A DNA stretch of 64,000 nucleotides, from contig NZ_CP072611.1 of the NCBI RefSeq assembly GCF_017815515.1, positions 3,758,312 to 3,822,311 on the forward strand. The letters are read 5' to 3'. Positions 1-8,795 of this stretch are shown piece after piece. The translations under genes and the position numbers were made by a program. Each line of letters opens with the position of its first letter. Position 1 is the first letter of the stretch. Below the pieces are notes generated by a model that did no database searches, was not told the DNA's origin, and saw only the letters and a program-made list of their open reading frames with translations. This DNA comes from Aureimonas populi. Lineage in GTDB: Bacteria > Pseudomonadota > Alphaproteobacteria > Rhizobiales > Rhizobiaceae.

Positions 1-1154
1 GCGACCATCGCATTGATTTCTATCGGGGTATCGCCCTGGCGATGATCTTCGTCAATCACATCCCCGGCGTCCTGTACGAGCGGTTCACCTCGCGCAATTT
101 CGGCTTTTCCGATTCGGCCGAGCTCTTCGTCTTCCTGGCGGGCTTCGCCTCGGCCTACGCCTATGGGCGGCCGTTTCTGGCGGGTAATCCGCTGGTGGCC
201 AGCATCCGGGCGCTGCGGCGGGCGGGCGTCCTCTATCTCGTGCACATGGCGCTCACCATGGCCACGATCGGCCTTTTCGTCTGGGCCGCGATGGCCTTTG
301 GCGAGGGTGCGCTCATCAACCATCTGGGTCTCGGCCATCTCCTGACGCGCACGCTCGACACGCTCTTGGGCCTTGCCACCCTTGGCCACCAGTTCGGCTA
401 TGTGAACATCCTGCCGATGTACATGGTGCTGCTGGTCTTCCTGCCCGCGCTCCTCCTCATCCTGCGCGCCTTCGGCGCGCGCGCCATGATGGCCGCCTCG
501 GTGGCCTTCTGGATCGCGTGCGGGGTCTGGCGGCTCAACATGCCGAACTATCCCAATCCCGGCGGCTGGTTCTTCAATCCCTTCGCCTGGCAGGTGATCT
601 TCGCCGCCGGGCTTTATTGCGGCCTGATGAAGATGGAGGGCAAGGCGGCGATCGCCTATCGGCCCTGGGTCTTCGCGGCCGCGCTGGCCTTCCTGGCCTA
701 TTCGCTCCACGTGACGGTGAACGCGCTCTGGCACTGGCAGACGTCGCTGCCGTTCCACTTCCTCATCAAGGATATCGACAAGACCTTCGCCACCCTCCCC
801 CGGGTCCTGCATCTTCTGGCGCTGGTCTATGTCTTCGCCTATCTGCCGCGCTTCCTGCCCTCGCTACGTGTCTCGCGCGAGAATCCGCTGGCGGCGATGG
901 GCCGGCATAGCCTGCCGGTCTTCGCCCTCGGCACCATGCTCTCGCTCAGCGCGCAGGTCGTGCGCTTCGTGCGCGAGCCCGGCTTTCTGCTCGACACCGC
1001 CCTGGTCGGCGGCGGACTGCTTCTGCAAGTCGCGCTGGCCGCCTATCTCGATTGGTGGCGCGTGGCCTCGCGCAAGCCGCGCTCCCAGCCCGCCGAGCGC
1101 ATGGCGGCCGGCACCCCCGCCATGCCTCTCGGGCAAGCGCCGGCCAGGAGATAG
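1..1154 (+). CDS. OpgC-type integral membrane acyltransferase, 5' truncated by the window edge
   Basis: The reading frame is open from base 3, so the start codon lies before the window and about 383 C-terminal residues are visible. The first visible residues (DHRIDFYRGIAL) followed by FVNHIPG and NFGFSDSAELFVFLAGF are the hallmark opening of the OpgC family, membrane enzymes that transfer succinyl or other acyl groups onto periplasmic glucans. Roughly ten hydrophobic segments follow, consistent with an inner-membrane protein, and the tail is short, basic and Pro/Ala rich. The substrate cannot be read from the sequence, and no glucan synthase gene is in the window. The next gene starts 3 nt downstream, so they are probably co-transcribed. 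Family assignment is firm; an osmoregulated-glucan role is inference. Confidence 0.82.
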   Translation, partial: DHRIDFYRGIALAMIFVNHIPGVLYERFTSRNFGFSDSAELFVFLAGFASAYAYGRPFLAGNPLVASIRALRRAGVLYLVHMALTMATIGLFVWAAMAFGEGALINHLGLGHLLTRTLDTLLGLATLGHQFGYVNILPMYMVLLVFLPALLLILRAFGARAMMAASVAFWIACGVWRLNMPNYPNPGGWFFNPFAWQVIFAAGLYCGLMKMEGKAAIAYRPWVFAAALAFLAYSLHVTVNALWHWQTSLPFHFLIKDIDKTFATLPRVLHLLALVYVFAYLPRFLPSLRVSRENPLAAMGRHSLPVFALGTMLSLSAQVVRFVREPGFLLDTALVGGGLLLQVALAAYLDWWRVASRKPRSQPAERMAAGTPAMPLGQAPARR

Positions 1155-1157
1155 GCC

Positions 1158-1361
1158 ATGCGCAACGATTCTTCCCATCCCTTCTTCCGCCCGCTCTGGC
1201 GGCGCGTGCTGGTGGTGGCCTTCTGCCTGGCCTGGTCCGCTATCGAATGGTACAATGATCAGACGTTCTGGGGCGTCCTGACGCTTTTGATCGCCGCCTA
1301 CGGCGTCTGGGCCCTGTTCCTGAATTTCGATGCGGGCCCGGCCTCCGGGGAAGAGCGCTAA
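1158..1361 (+). CDS. Small two-helix membrane protein (DUF3329-like)
   Basis: This is a 67-residue protein with an N-terminal HPFFRPLWRR segment and two hydrophobic helices at about residues 17-32 and 37-54. That pattern resembles the short DUF3329 proteins often found beside cobT in rhizobial genomes; the match is from memory of the family. The ATG follows the OpgC stop by 3 nt. Its TAA stop overlaps the cobT stop on the other strand through a shared CTAA. Function is unknown. Confidence 0.65.
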   Translation: MRNDSSHPFFRPLWRRVLVVAFCLAWSAIEWYNDQTFWGVLTLLIAAYGVWALFLNFDAGPASGEER

Positions 1362-2398
1362 AGCTTCTTCGAAACCCCGGTCTGCTCGAAGGTCGCCATG
1401 CCCGAATGCACGGCCGCGGCGGCCTTAACGATACCGGCCGCGAGGGCGGCCCCGGTGCCCTCCCCCAGCCTCATGCCCAGCGCCAGGAGCGGCACCTTGC
1501 CGAGGCGCTCCAGCGCCTGCCGGTGCCCCGGCTCGGCGGACACATGGGCGAAGAGGCAGTGGTCCAGCGCCGTTTCATCGAGCTTGAAGAGAACCGCGGC
1601 CGCCGCGGTGGTGGCGAAGCCATCGAGAATCACCGGCACGCGCTGGAGCCGCGCGGCCAGGATGGCGCCCGCGATGGCCGCCATCTCGCGCCCACCCAGC
1701 CGGCGCAACACCTCCAGCGGATCGGCCAGATGAGCGCGATGCAGCGCCAGCGCCTCCTCCACCACGGCCGTCTTGCGCGCCACGCCCTGTGCGTCCAGCC
1801 CCGTGCCGGGGCCGACCCATTCGCTCGCGGCCCCGTTGAACAGCGCGGCGAGAACGGCCGCCGCCGAGGTCGTGTTGCCGATGCCCATCTCGCCCAGGCA
1901 CAGAAGGTCCGGGCTGCCCTCCAGGCACTCCATGCCGAAGGCCATGGTGGCGGCGCAGGCCTTTTCGTCCAGCGCGGCTCCCGTCGTGAAATCCTGCGTG
2001 GGAAAGTCCAGCGCGAGGTCGAACACCTTGAGGCCCAGATCGTAGGCGGCGCAGATCTGGTTGATCGCCGCGCCCCCCGCCGCGAAGGTCTCCACCATCT
2101 GACGCGTCACTTCCGACGGGTAGGCCGAAACGCCGCGCGCGGCCACGCCGTGGGTGCCCGCGAAGATCGCCACCACCGGCCGCCGCACGGCCGGCGCGCG
2201 CCCCTGCCAGGCCGAGAGCCAGTCCGAAAGATCCTCGATGCGCCCGAGCGAGCCCGCGGGCTTGACCAGTTCCGCCTCGCGATGGCGCTTGGCGTGGAGC
2301 GCGGAACGGTCCGGCCCCTCCATCCGGGCAAGAAGGGCGCGGATATCGTCGAAGGGCAGGCCGGTGGCGGACATCGGGACACTTCCAGGAATTGGCAT
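1358..2398 (-). CDS. cobT: Nicotinate-nucleotide--dimethylbenzimidazole phosphoribosyltransferase
   Basis: The enzyme forms alpha-ribazole 5'-phosphate from nicotinate mononucleotide and dimethylbenzimidazole, activating the lower ligand of cobalamin in the cytoplasm. The 346-residue product has the family length and motifs: KPAGSLGRIEDL near residues 46-57, GEMGIGNTTS at about 169-178, and MRLGEGTG at about 309-316, whose Glu corresponds to the catalytic base of the Salmonella enzyme. An internal ATG at residue 9 (MSATGLPF) is an equally plausible start. No other cobalamin gene is adjacent, and no cobalamin riboswitch was recognised in the 120-bp divergent gap. The gene converges on the DUF3329-like gene. 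Confidence 0.93.
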   Translation of the reverse strand: MPIPGSVPMSATGLPFDDIRALLARMEGPDRSALHAKRHREAELVKPAGSLGRIEDLSDWLSAWQGRAPAVRRPVVAIFAGTHGVAARGVSAYPSEVTRQMVETFAAGGAAINQICAAYDLGLKVFDLALDFPTQDFTTGAALDEKACAATMAFGMECLEGSPDLLCLGEMGIGNTTSAAAVLAALFNGAASEWVGPGTGLDAQGVARKTAVVEEALALHRAHLADPLEVLRRLGGREMAAIAGAILAARLQRVPVILDGFATTAAAAVLFKLDETALDHCLFAHVSAEPGHRQALERLGKVPLLALGMRLGEGTGAALAAGIVKAAAAVHSGMATFEQTGVSKKL

Positions 2399-2519
2399 GG
2401 CGGGCGTGTGCGCGTCATAGGCGCGAAGGGGCCGGCAGGCAAATCGGCCGCCGCGCCCTTCTCAAAGCCGGCGGCGCGCGTTACAGCCGGGCGCCCTTCC
2501 CGCAACGAGCGGCCCCATC

Positions 2520-3269
2520 ATGTCCCCCGAACTCGTCATCGTCCTTCTCGTCGGCGCTGCCTTTGCCGCCGGCTACATGGACGCCATTGCCGGCGGCGGT
2601 GGAATGATCATCATCCCCTCCCTCCTGCTGGCCGGCCTCGACCCGGTGTCGGCGCTGGGCACGGCCAAGCTCCAGGCCCTGTTCGGCAGCGGCTCGGCCT
2701 CCATCGCCTTTGTGCGGAAGGGGCATGTGGGCCCGCGCGAAGTGCTGCCCGCCATGGCCTTGTCGGCCGGCGGGGCGGCGCTCGGCGCGCTTCTGGCGCA
2801 ATATGTGCCGGGAGACCTCCTCGCCGCGATCCTGCCGTTCCTGCTGATCGGCATCGCCATCTATTTCGCCCTGAAGCCGGGCATCTCCGACATCGACCGC
2901 GAAAGGCGCCTGACGCCCTTCCTGTTCGCGCTCCTCGTGGTGCCGGCGATCGGCTTCTACGACGGCGTCTTCGGGCCCGGCGCCGGCTCCTTCTTCATGC
3001 TCGCCTTCGTCGGCCTTGCCGGCTACGGCGTGCTGAAAGCGACCGCGCACACGAAGCTGCTCAACTTCGCCTCCAATGTCGGGGCCTTTCTCGTCTTCGC
3101 CGCCTTCGGCTCGGTGCACTGGTCCCTCGGGCTGGCCATGGGGTTGGCGCAGTTCGCCGGCGCCCAGCTCGGCGCGGCATCGGCCATGCGCTTCGGCGCG
3201 GCCCTCATCCGCCCGCTTCTCGTCACCGTCTGCCTCGCGCTGGCGGCCCGCCTCCTGTGGACGAGCTGA
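2520..3269 (+). CDS. TSUP (TauE/SafE) family membrane exporter
   Basis: The 249-residue protein is hydrophobic with about eight membrane segments. It opens with the family signature AGGGGMIIIPSLLLAGLDP and ALGTAKLQALFGSGSA (about residues 23-60), and a related GPGAGSFFMLAF motif starts the second half, the usual internal duplication of TSUP transporters. Members export sulfite, sulfoacetate or related anions; the substrate here is unknown. The ATG is preceded by a purine-rich stretch (caacgagcggcccc). It is divergent from cobT and convergent with the short-chain dehydrogenase gene 3 bp away. Confidence 0.85.
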   Translation: MSPELVIVLLVGAAFAAGYMDAIAGGGGMIIIPSLLLAGLDPVSALGTAKLQALFGSGSASIAFVRKGHVGPREVLPAMALSAGGAALGALLAQYVPGDLLAAILPFLLIGIAIYFALKPGISDIDRERRLTPFLFALLVVPAIGFYDGVFGPGAGSFFMLAFVGLAGYGVLKATAHTKLLNFASNVGAFLVFAAFGSVHWSLGLAMGLAQFAGAQLGAASAMRFGAALIRPLLVTVCLALAARLLWTS

Positions 3270-3272
3270 GCG

Positions 3273-4124
3273 TCAGTCCTCGCGCGCGGCGAAGTCCCGG
3301 AAGGCCTGCGCATGGTCCGGGTGCCAGCGCGAGAGCGGCGGCCGGTTGTGGACGATGTCGCCGGCAGCCCAGGCGATGCGCTTCTCGTCCATGTTCCGGC
3401 TCACCTCTCCGTCGGGGCACAGTATGTAGAAATCGCCCGCTTCCAGCCGCTCCAGCATGAAGGCCACCGTCTCCTCCGGCGTCCACGCCCCTTCCGGCTT
3501 CTCCTGCCGCCCCCGCGCGGTGAGCCCGGTGAAGACGAAGCCGGGAATGAGGAGCGCGGCGCCGACACGGCAGCCCTCGCGCGTGCGCAACTCGTGCGCC
3601 AGCGCCTCGGTGAAAGCCTTCACGCCCGCCTTGGAGACATTGTAGGCCGGATCGCCCGGCGGCGTGGTGATGCCCTGCTTGGAGCCGGTGTTGAGGATGA
3701 GCCCCGGCTCGCCATGGGCCATCATCGCCGGGCCGAAGACGCGCGTGCCGGTGATGACGCCGCCCAGATTGACCGAGAGAACGGCGTCCCACTGCGCCTG
3801 CTCGCCGAAGATCGAGGAACCGGGCTGGATGCCGGCATTGTTCATCAGCACATGAACCGGCCCGAGCGTGCGACCGACATGGGCCGCCGTGCGCTCCATG
3901 CCCTGCCGGTCGGTGACGTCGCAGGCGGCCGCCACGACCCGCTCGTCGGAACCGGCGAGCGCGGCCAGCTCGTCACGGGCGCTGGCCAGCCCCTCCATGG
4001 TGCGGTCCACGATGGCGACCTTCATGCCGGCGCGCACGAAGGCTTTCGCGGCGGCAAGGCCGATGCCGGAGGCTGCGCCGGTGATGACGGCGGTCCGCTC
4101 GGGTGCGATGGCGGGATGAGGCAT
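3273..4124 (-). CDS. Short-chain dehydrogenase/reductase (SDR)
   Basis: This is a cytoplasmic NAD(P)-dependent oxidoreductase of 283 residues with a classical SDR layout: TGAASGIG nucleotide-binding loop near residues 16-23, NNAGIQPG after the third strand, and the catalytic YNVSK in [20 protein letters not shown]. The stretch [14 protein letters not shown] supplies the active-site region normally carrying Ser. An extended C-terminal region of about 60 residues lies beyond the core. The substrate is not predictable. The gene lies 30 nt downstream of the alpha/beta hydrolase gene on the same strand, so the two probably form a small operon. Confidence 0.85.
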   Translation of the reverse strand: MPHPAIAPERTAVITGAASGIGLAAAKAFVRAGMKVAIVDRTMEGLASARDELAALAGSDERVVAAACDVTDRQGMERTAAHVGRTLGPVHVLMNNAGIQPGSSIFGEQAQWDAVLSVNLGGVITGTRVFGPAMMAHGEPGLILNTGSKQGITTPPGDPAYNVSKAGVKAFTEALAHELRTREGCRVGAALLIPGFVFTGLTARGRQEKPEGAWTPEETVAFMLERLEAGDFYILCPDGEVSRNMDEKRIAWAAGDIVHNRPPLSRWHPDHAQAFRDFAARED

Positions 4125-4154
4125 GTGTCTTTTCCGGCTTTGCTTTGCGTTGGT

Positions 4155-4934
4155 TCAGGCCTGTCGCGCGTCGCGAACGAGGTCGGACACGGCGCTCTCC
4201 ATGCGCGCCAGATCCTCCTCGCGCGCGAGGCGGTGGTCGCCATCGGCGACAAGCGTAAGGACGACGCCCTCGCCGGGCAGGTGCGAAACGAGCTCCAGCG
4301 CGTGGTCGTAGGGCACGTCCGGGTCTGCCATGCCCTGGATGATGCGCACCGGGCAGCCGGTATCGATGGGCCCGTCCATCACCGCCGCCCGGCAGCCGTC
4401 GTCGAGAAGGCCCTGCGTGTAGACTGTCGGCTCCGGTCCGTAGTCGGAGGGGCGCGCGATGAAGCCGTCACGTTCCAGCGCCACGCATTCCGGCCCCGTC
4501 AGCGAAGGCTCGACGAGGCGGCTGGTGAAGTCGGGCGCAGGCGCGAGCAGCAGGAGCGACGCCACGCGGCCCGCCTCCAGCTCACGCGCCAGCCGCAACG
4601 CGATCCACGCGCCCATGGACGAGCCGACGAGGATGAGCGCGCCGCTCGTCTGCGCCTCGATCACGGCCCTCGCCTCGGCCGTCCACCCCGTGATCGTCCC
4701 GTCCTCGAAACGCCCGTCCGATTCGCCGTGGCCCGAATAGTCGAGCCGCAGGAAGCTCCATCCCGCACCGCGCGCCATCTCGCTCAGCCGCTCGGCCTTG
4801 GTGCCGCGCATGTCGGAGCGGTAGCCGCCGAGCCAGACGATCGTCGGCCCCTCTCCCTCCACCTTGAGGAAGGCGAGACGCCGCGGCGCGCCGGCGATGG
4901 AGACCTCGTGGAAGGAGGGGGGCTGTTCCGTCAT
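4155..4934 (-). CDS. Alpha/beta hydrolase family protein
   Basis: The 259-residue protein has the alpha/beta hydrolase nucleophile elbow GSSMGAW (about residues 122-128), an oxyanion-region motif WLGGYRSDM near residue 35, the LDYSGHGES strand typical of the fold, and a C-terminal DGDHRL that offers the catalytic His. The [18 protein letters not shown] segment holds the likely acidic residue. It lacks a signal peptide, so it is cytoplasmic. A hydrolase gene upstream of and divergent from infC is a common arrangement in Hyphomicrobiales. The substrate (ester, thioester or other) is unknown. Confidence 0.85.
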   Translation of the reverse strand: MTEQPPSFHEVSIAGAPRRLAFLKVEGEGPTIVWLGGYRSDMRGTKAERLSEMARGAGWSFLRLDYSGHGESDGRFEDGTITGWTAEARAVIEAQTSGALILVGSSMGAWIALRLARELEAGRVASLLLLAPAPDFTSRLVEPSLTGPECVALERDGFIARPSDYGPEPTVYTQGLLDDGCRAAVMDGPIDTGCPVRIIQGMADPDVPYDHALELVSHLPGEGVVLTLVADGDHRLAREEDLARMESAVSDLVRDARQA

Positions 4935-5148
4935 CGGCTGGTCGTTCCTTTCGCGTGTTTCTCTTCCGTCATGCCTTCATTTCAGCGCCGTATCGACAAA
5001 ATCGCCGCAGTGCGACGTGAATTCGCATGCCGAGCGTGCTATATGCGCATTTGCCGGTCATCGCGACGCGCGCGTAAACGTGTGCCCGAAGCCGGATTGG
5101 CAGGAGCCGCAGGGCTTTTTCCGCACCGGAATCTGTGTCGTCAACTTC

Positions 5149-5165
5149 AGGAGACAACGACCATT
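5149..5165 (+). promoter_or_regulatory. infC Shine-Dalgarno and AUU start codon
   Basis: AGGAG at 5149-5153 is followed by 9 nt and then ATT at 5163-5165, read as the initiator of IF-3. No ATG, GTG or TTG in this frame sits correctly relative to the conserved N terminus. AUU starts on infC are established in enterobacteria and allow IF-3 to repress its own translation, because IF-3 discriminates against non-canonical initiators. Confidence 0.85.
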
Positions 5166-5702
5166 CGCAGACCATTTCGCGCGCCGCCGGCCCAGAAGGA
5201 AGGGCCGCGCTCCAACCGGGACATCCGGGTTCCCGCCGTCCAACTGATCGACGCTGACGGCCAGAATCGCGGCCAGGTTCCGACCCAGGAGGCCATGGCG
5301 CTGGCCGAGGAAGCCGGTCTCGATCTCGTGGAGATCGTGCCGACCGCCAATCCGCCCGTCTGCAAGATCCTCGATCTCGGTAAGCTCAAATATGAGGGCC
5401 AGAAGAAGGCCGCCGAGGCGCGCAGGCGCCAGAAGACCATCGAGGTCAAAGAGATCAAGATGCGTCCCAACATCGACGATCACGACTACGAGACGAAGAT
5501 GAAGGCCGTCCGGCGCTTCTTCGACGAGGGCGACAAGGTCAAGGTGACGTTGCGCTTCCGTGGCCGCGAGATGGCGCACCAGGAGCTCGGCATGAAGCTC
5601 TTGAACCGCGTGCGCGAGGAGACGGCCGAAATCTCCAAGGTGGAGGCCGAGCCCAAGCTCGAAGGCCGCCAGATGATGATGGTGCTGGCCCCCAAGGGCT
5701 GA
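5163..5702 (+). CDS. infC: Translation initiation factor IF-3
   Basis: IF-3 binds the 30S subunit, prevents premature 50S joining and checks start-codon fidelity. The 179-residue product begins IRRPFRAPP (Ile codon read as fMet). The N-terminal domain contains [14 protein letters not shown] and [20 protein letters not shown], the lysine-rich linker is [18 protein letters not shown], and the C-terminal domain contains [12 protein letters not shown] and ends MMMVLAPKG. Length and motifs are typical. In related genomes infC normally lies directly before rpmI-rplT. Here an oppositely oriented regulator-like gene separates them, so infC must have its own promoter and end. Confidence 0.97.
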   Translation: MRRPFRAPPAQKEGPRSNRDIRVPAVQLIDADGQNRGQVPTQEAMALAEEAGLDLVEIVPTANPPVCKILDLGKLKYEGQKKAAEARRRQKTIEVKEIKMRPNIDDHDYETKMKAVRRFFDEGDKVKVTLRFRGREMAHQELGMKLLNRVREETAEISKVEAEPKLEGRQMMMVLAPKG

Positions 5703-5734
5703 CGCCCGGGGCTTCGAGGGGCCTTTGACTGCGT

Positions 5735-6604
5735 TCAGGCGATGAAGCGCGGGCGGGGCATCAGGATGACGACGAGGTGCTCCGGCTGCGCCGGGGCGCC
5801 CTCGGTACGTGTCACGAAGCATGAGCCAGGCGTTGCCAGGTTGATGACAACCCCCTCCCCCCTGGCCGGGTCGACGCAGGATACGGTCGCGCGGCAGCCT
5901 CGGCCGAAGAGGAGGCGGCCCATGGCTTTCTCGAACGCGTCGTCCGCGCTGGCCGAACGGAGGCGAAAGCGCCCGTGATGCCCAACCGGCATGAACACGG
6001 CGCGGGAGGACAACACGTCCTCGGCGGCGACGTTCGCGGCCAGGATGCGGCGCTCGCGCGAGAGCAGCGCGGTGCCGTGTCTTAGCGCATCCCAGGCGAT
6101 GTCGATGTCCTCGCGGGCAGGAACAGCACCGGTTCCGATATGGTGGCGCGTGCGAAAAGCGCCGGCCAGCACGGGGCCGAGCCGCGTCAGCATACCCGCG
6201 ATCGAAGGAAGCGAACCCCGCGCCCCCGCGGGCGGACGTACCACAATGCTCCAGAGCCGCCCCGCCCCGCGATGCAGCACGAGCCTGACGCCGGTGGGCA
6301 TGGCCTGTGCACCCGGCCGGTGCGCCAGCACGACCTTGCCGGGCTCCATACCGGCCATTGAGCCATCGGCACTTAGCCCTTCCCGCAGACCGAACGGGCG
6401 CATGCCACGGCGCGTCAGATGCAGCCGGCCAAACCCATTCCGCTCCGTCATTTCGCTGGGCTCGCTCGTCAATTCGCAGCGCGAACCAGGGAAATGCCGA
6501 GCGATCGCCTCGATCACGCCGCTCCACAGGGCCGGCGCCAAGGAGGCGCGACGAGCGAGATCCTCGATGTCCTGAAGGTTATCGGGATAGGGGCGAACGT
6601 CCAT
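5735..6604 (-). CDS. LuxR-family-like sensor protein lacking a helix-turn-helix domain
   Basis: The protein has about 289 residues from the ATG at 6604 (297 from the upstream ATG at 6628). Its layout resembles the N-terminal and middle parts of alphaproteobacterial LuxR-type regulators of about 370 residues: an N-terminal WSGVIEAIARHFPGS segment, a middle LTRLGPVLAGAFRTRHHIG helix, and a PAS-like segment (IAWDALRHGTALLSRERRIL, then NVAAEDVL). It ends at VVILMPRPRFIA, just where the DNA-binding helix-turn-helix would be expected, and none occurs in any frame downstream before infC. The later start is preferred because the earlier ATG lies inside a 25-bp inverted repeat. It may be a truncated regulator or a stand-alone sensor; function unknown. 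Confidence 0.6.
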   Translation of the reverse strand: MDVRPYPDNLQDIEDLARRASLAPALWSGVIEAIARHFPGSRCELTSEPSEMTERNGFGRLHLTRRGMRPFGLREGLSADGSMAGMEPGKVVLAHRPGAQAMPTGVRLVLHRGAGRLWSIVVRPPAGARGSLPSIAGMLTRLGPVLAGAFRTRHHIGTGAVPAREDIDIAWDALRHGTALLSRERRILAANVAAEDVLSSRAVFMPVGHHGRFRLRSASADDAFEKAMGRLLFGRGCRATVSCVDPARGEGVVINLATPGSCFVTRTEGAPAQPEHLVVILMPRPRFIA

Positions 6605-6619
6605 AAATGCCGTCCAAGC

Positions 6620-6644
6620 AACGTGCATATGTTTTATACACGTT
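6620..6644. repeat. 25-bp imperfect inverted repeat, candidate lux-box-like operator
   Basis: The arms are AACGTGCATA (6620-6629) and TATACACGTT (6635-6644), separated by TGTTT; 9 of 10 arm positions pair. It lies in an AT-rich pocket just upstream of the ATG at 6604 of the sensor-like gene and covers the alternative ATG at 6628. The size and central-dyad form resemble binding sites of LuxR-type or other dimeric regulators. The binding protein is unknown. Confidence 0.55.
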
Positions 6645-6700
6645 ATCCTCCAACTGATACCACAATATGCGCGGTTCCTGTGGGAGAGGTTTCTCGGGGC

Positions 6701-6728
6701 TTGCGTTCACCTCGCCTCGCGGTCTAAA
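6701..6728 (+). promoter_or_regulatory. Candidate promoter for rpmI-rplT
   Basis: TTGCGT at 6701-6706 and TCTAAA at 6723-6728 are separated by 16 bp, a reasonable sigma-70-type pair, giving a transcript leader of about 140 nt before rpmI. The leader could hold an L20-type autoregulatory structure, but I could not recognise one by eye. Confidence 0.35.
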
Positions 6729-6877
6729 AAGCGCGCGCGTCAAAATTCCAGGGAGTCGGCCGGCAGGGCATGCCGTGTCGGCTCCAAATGCTGTCGCGCC
6801 CTCCCGGCCTTGCGCATCGGGTCTGCCGCTTACCGCGGCGGAGAGAGGGGATCGCGGCTCCACCCCAGGAGAGCAAA

Positions 6878-7078
6878 ATGCCCAAGATGAAGACCAAGGC
6901 GAGCGCCAAGAAGCGCTTCCGCATGACCGCCACCGGCAAGGTGAAGGCTGGTGCCGCCGGCAAGCGCCACGGCATGATTAAACGCTCCAACGACTTCATC
7001 CGCAATGCGCGCGGGACGATGATTTTGTCCGAGCCCGATACGCGGATCGTCAAGATCTATATGCCTTACAACCGCTAA
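6878..7078 (+). CDS. rpmI: 50S ribosomal protein L35
   Basis: This 66-residue basic protein begins [14 protein letters not shown], the invariant L35 opening, and ends KIYMPYNR. It is a component of the large ribosomal subunit. The true start is the ATG at 6878, preceded by AGGAG at 6867-6871. rplT follows after 53 nt, the standard L35-L20 pair. Confidence 0.97.
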   Translation: MPKMKTKASAKKRFRMTATGKVKAGAAGKRHGMIKRSNDFIRNARGTMILSEPDTRIVKIYMPYNR

Positions 7079-7131
7079 GCGGCCAGGGTTCAAAGATTTT
7101 AGACGGCTATACATTTTAAGGAGCGAAGATC

Positions 7132-7548
7132 ATGGCACGCGTTAAGCGGGGCGTTACGTCCCACGCCAAGCACAAGAAGGTTCTGAAGGCCGCGAAGGGC
7201 TTTTACGGCCGCCGCAAGAATACCATCCGCGCCGCCAAGGCGGCGGTGGATCGCGCCAAGCAATATGCCACGCGCGACCGCCGCACCAAGAAGCGCAACT
7301 TCCGCGCCCTGTGGGTCCAGCGCATCAACGCCGCCGTGCGCGAGCACGGGCTGACCTACGGCCGCTTCATCGACGGGCTGAACAAGGCCGGCATCGAGGT
7401 GGACCGCAAGGTGCTCTCCGACATCGCCATCCATGAGCCGGAAGCGTTCGCCGCCCTGGTCGGCGAGGCCAAGAACGCGCTCTCCTACATCAAGGAGACC
7501 AGCGAGACGGCCCATGCCGCCGCCATCGGCGAGAAGCGCGCGGCCTGA
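7132..7548 (+). CDS. rplT: 50S ribosomal protein L20
   Basis: The 138-residue protein starts [19 protein letters not shown], continues with [15 protein letters not shown] and carries [21 protein letters not shown], all diagnostic of L20, which binds 23S rRNA early in large-subunit assembly and in many bacteria represses its own operon. The C terminus is somewhat extended and Ala-rich, as in many alphaproteobacteria. An AAGGAG lies 8 nt before the ATG. A strong terminator follows 25 nt after the stop. Confidence 0.98.
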   Translation: MARVKRGVTSHAKHKKVLKAAKGFYGRRKNTIRAAKAAVDRAKQYATRDRRTKKRNFRALWVQRINAAVREHGLTYGRFIDGLNKAGIEVDRKVLSDIAIHEPEAFAALVGEAKNALSYIKETSETAHAAAIGEKRAA

Positions 7549-7573
7549 GCCGCATTGCCTTCCCGACATTGAA

Positions 7574-7602
7574 AAGGCCCGGCCGCCGCGCCGGGCCTTT
7601 TT
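7574..7602 (+). terminator. Rho-independent terminator after rplT
   Basis: AAGGCCCGG (7574-7582) pairs with CCGGGCCTT (7591-7599) over an 8-nt loop and is followed by a T run to 7602. It separates rpmI-rplT from pheS. Confidence 0.9.
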
Positions 7603-7702
7603 CGTTGGAGCTTGCGCTTTGCGCCGCCCCCGCCCTTGTCGTAAGGAACCTCCGAAACGAGAGGCTGCCCCCGAGCGGCCAGGCGAAAAGGACGATGAGA
7701 CG

Positions 7703-8785
7703 GTGAGCGATCTCTCCGCGCTGGAAGCGAACTATCTTTCCGACATCGAGGCGGCCGGCGACGATGCCGCGCTGGAGGCCGTGCGCCTAGCCGCGCTCGG
7801 CAAGAAAGGGGAGATTTCGGAGCGGCTGAAGAGCCTGGGCAGGATGAGCCCGGATGAGCGCAGGGAGGCCGGCCCTGCCCTCAACGGCCTGCGCGACCGC
7901 GTGCAGGCCGCGATTCTCGCCCGCCGCGAAATCCTCGCCGATACCGCCATCGAAGCGCGCCTGAAGGCCGAGACACTCGATGTCACCCTGCCCGTGCGCT
8001 CCTCCCCGCTTTCGCGCGGGCGTATCCATCCGATCAGCCAGGTGGTGGACGAGATCACCGCCATCTTCGCCGATCTCGGCTTCGCCATCGCCGAAGGGCC
8101 GGACATCGAGACCGACCACTACAATTTCACCGCGCTGAACTTCCCCGAGGGCCATCCGGCGCGGGAGATGCACGACACCTTCTTCCTCAAGCCGGATGCG
8201 GCGGGCGAGCGGCGCGTTCTGCGCACCCACACCTCGCCGGTGCAGATCCGCACCATGGAGAAGCAGAAGCCGCCGATCCGCATCGTCATTCCCGGCAAGA
8301 CCTACCGGCAGGATTCGGACGCGACTCACACGCCCATGTTCCACCAGGTGGAAGGGCTGGTGATCGACAGCTCGGCCAATGTCGCCAACATGAAGTGGGT
8401 GCTGACCGAGTTCTGCAAGGCCTTCTTCGAGGTGCCTTCGCTCAACATGCGCTTCCGCCCCTCCTTCTTCCCCTTCACCGAGCCCTCGCTGGAGGTGGAT
8501 ATCCAGTGCGACCGCTCGGGCTCGGAGGTGCGCTTCGGCGAGGGCACGGACTGGATGGAGATCCTCGGCTGCGGCATGGTGCACCCCAACGTCCTGCGTG
8601 GCGTCGGGCTCGATCCGGACGAGGTGCAGGGCTTCGCCTGGGGCATGGGGATCGACCGGATCGCCATGCTGAAATATGGCATGCCTGACCTGCGCGCCTT
8701 CTTCGACGCCGATGTGCGCTGGGTGGAGCATTACGGCTTCCGCCCGCTCGACATGCCCACGCTCTTCTCGGGCCTCAGCGCGTAG
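7703..8785 (+). CDS. pheS: Phenylalanine--tRNA ligase alpha subunit
   Basis: PheS is the catalytic alpha chain of the alpha2-beta2 enzyme that charges tRNA-Phe. The start is the GTG at 7703, giving 360 residues ([19 protein letters not shown]), the normal length; an aaagga element lies upstream. Class II synthetase motifs are visible: an N-terminal coiled coil with [16 protein letters not shown], motif 1 [10 protein letters not shown], motif 2 around [13 protein letters not shown] with [12 protein letters not shown], and motif 3 [17 protein letters not shown]. pheT lies 1.5 kb downstream, separated by two unrelated genes on the same strand. Confidence 0.97.
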   Translation: MSDLSALEANYLSDIEAAGDDAALEAVRLAALGKKGEISERLKSLGRMSPDERREAGPALNGLRDRVQAAILARREILADTAIEARLKAETLDVTLPVRSSPLSRGRIHPISQVVDEITAIFADLGFAIAEGPDIETDHYNFTALNFPEGHPAREMHDTFFLKPDAAGERRVLRTHTSPVQIRTMEKQKPPIRIVIPGKTYRQDSDATHTPMFHQVEGLVIDSSANVANMKWVLTEFCKAFFEVPSLNMRFRPSFFPFTEPSLEVDIQCDRSGSEVRFGEGTDWMEILGCGMVHPNVLRGVGLDPDEVQGFAWGMGIDRIAMLKYGMPDLRAFFDADVRWVEHYGFRPLDMPTLFSGLSA

Positions 8786-8795
8786 CAGGCAGGCT

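Noticed and set aside
2399..2519. Cobalamin riboswitch upstream of cobT
   Set aside because: The 120-bp gap is short and shows no recognisable B12-box sequence.
1406..3460. Very long open frame opposite cobT and across the TSUP gene
   Set aside because: It is antisense to cobT and out of frame with the TSUP transporter, both clear families; its Arg/His/Gly-rich product is the usual artefact of high-GC codon bias.
5703..5734. Terminator between infC and the convergent sensor gene
   Set aside because: The GC-rich segment forms only an imperfect stem and has no T run, so it was not called.
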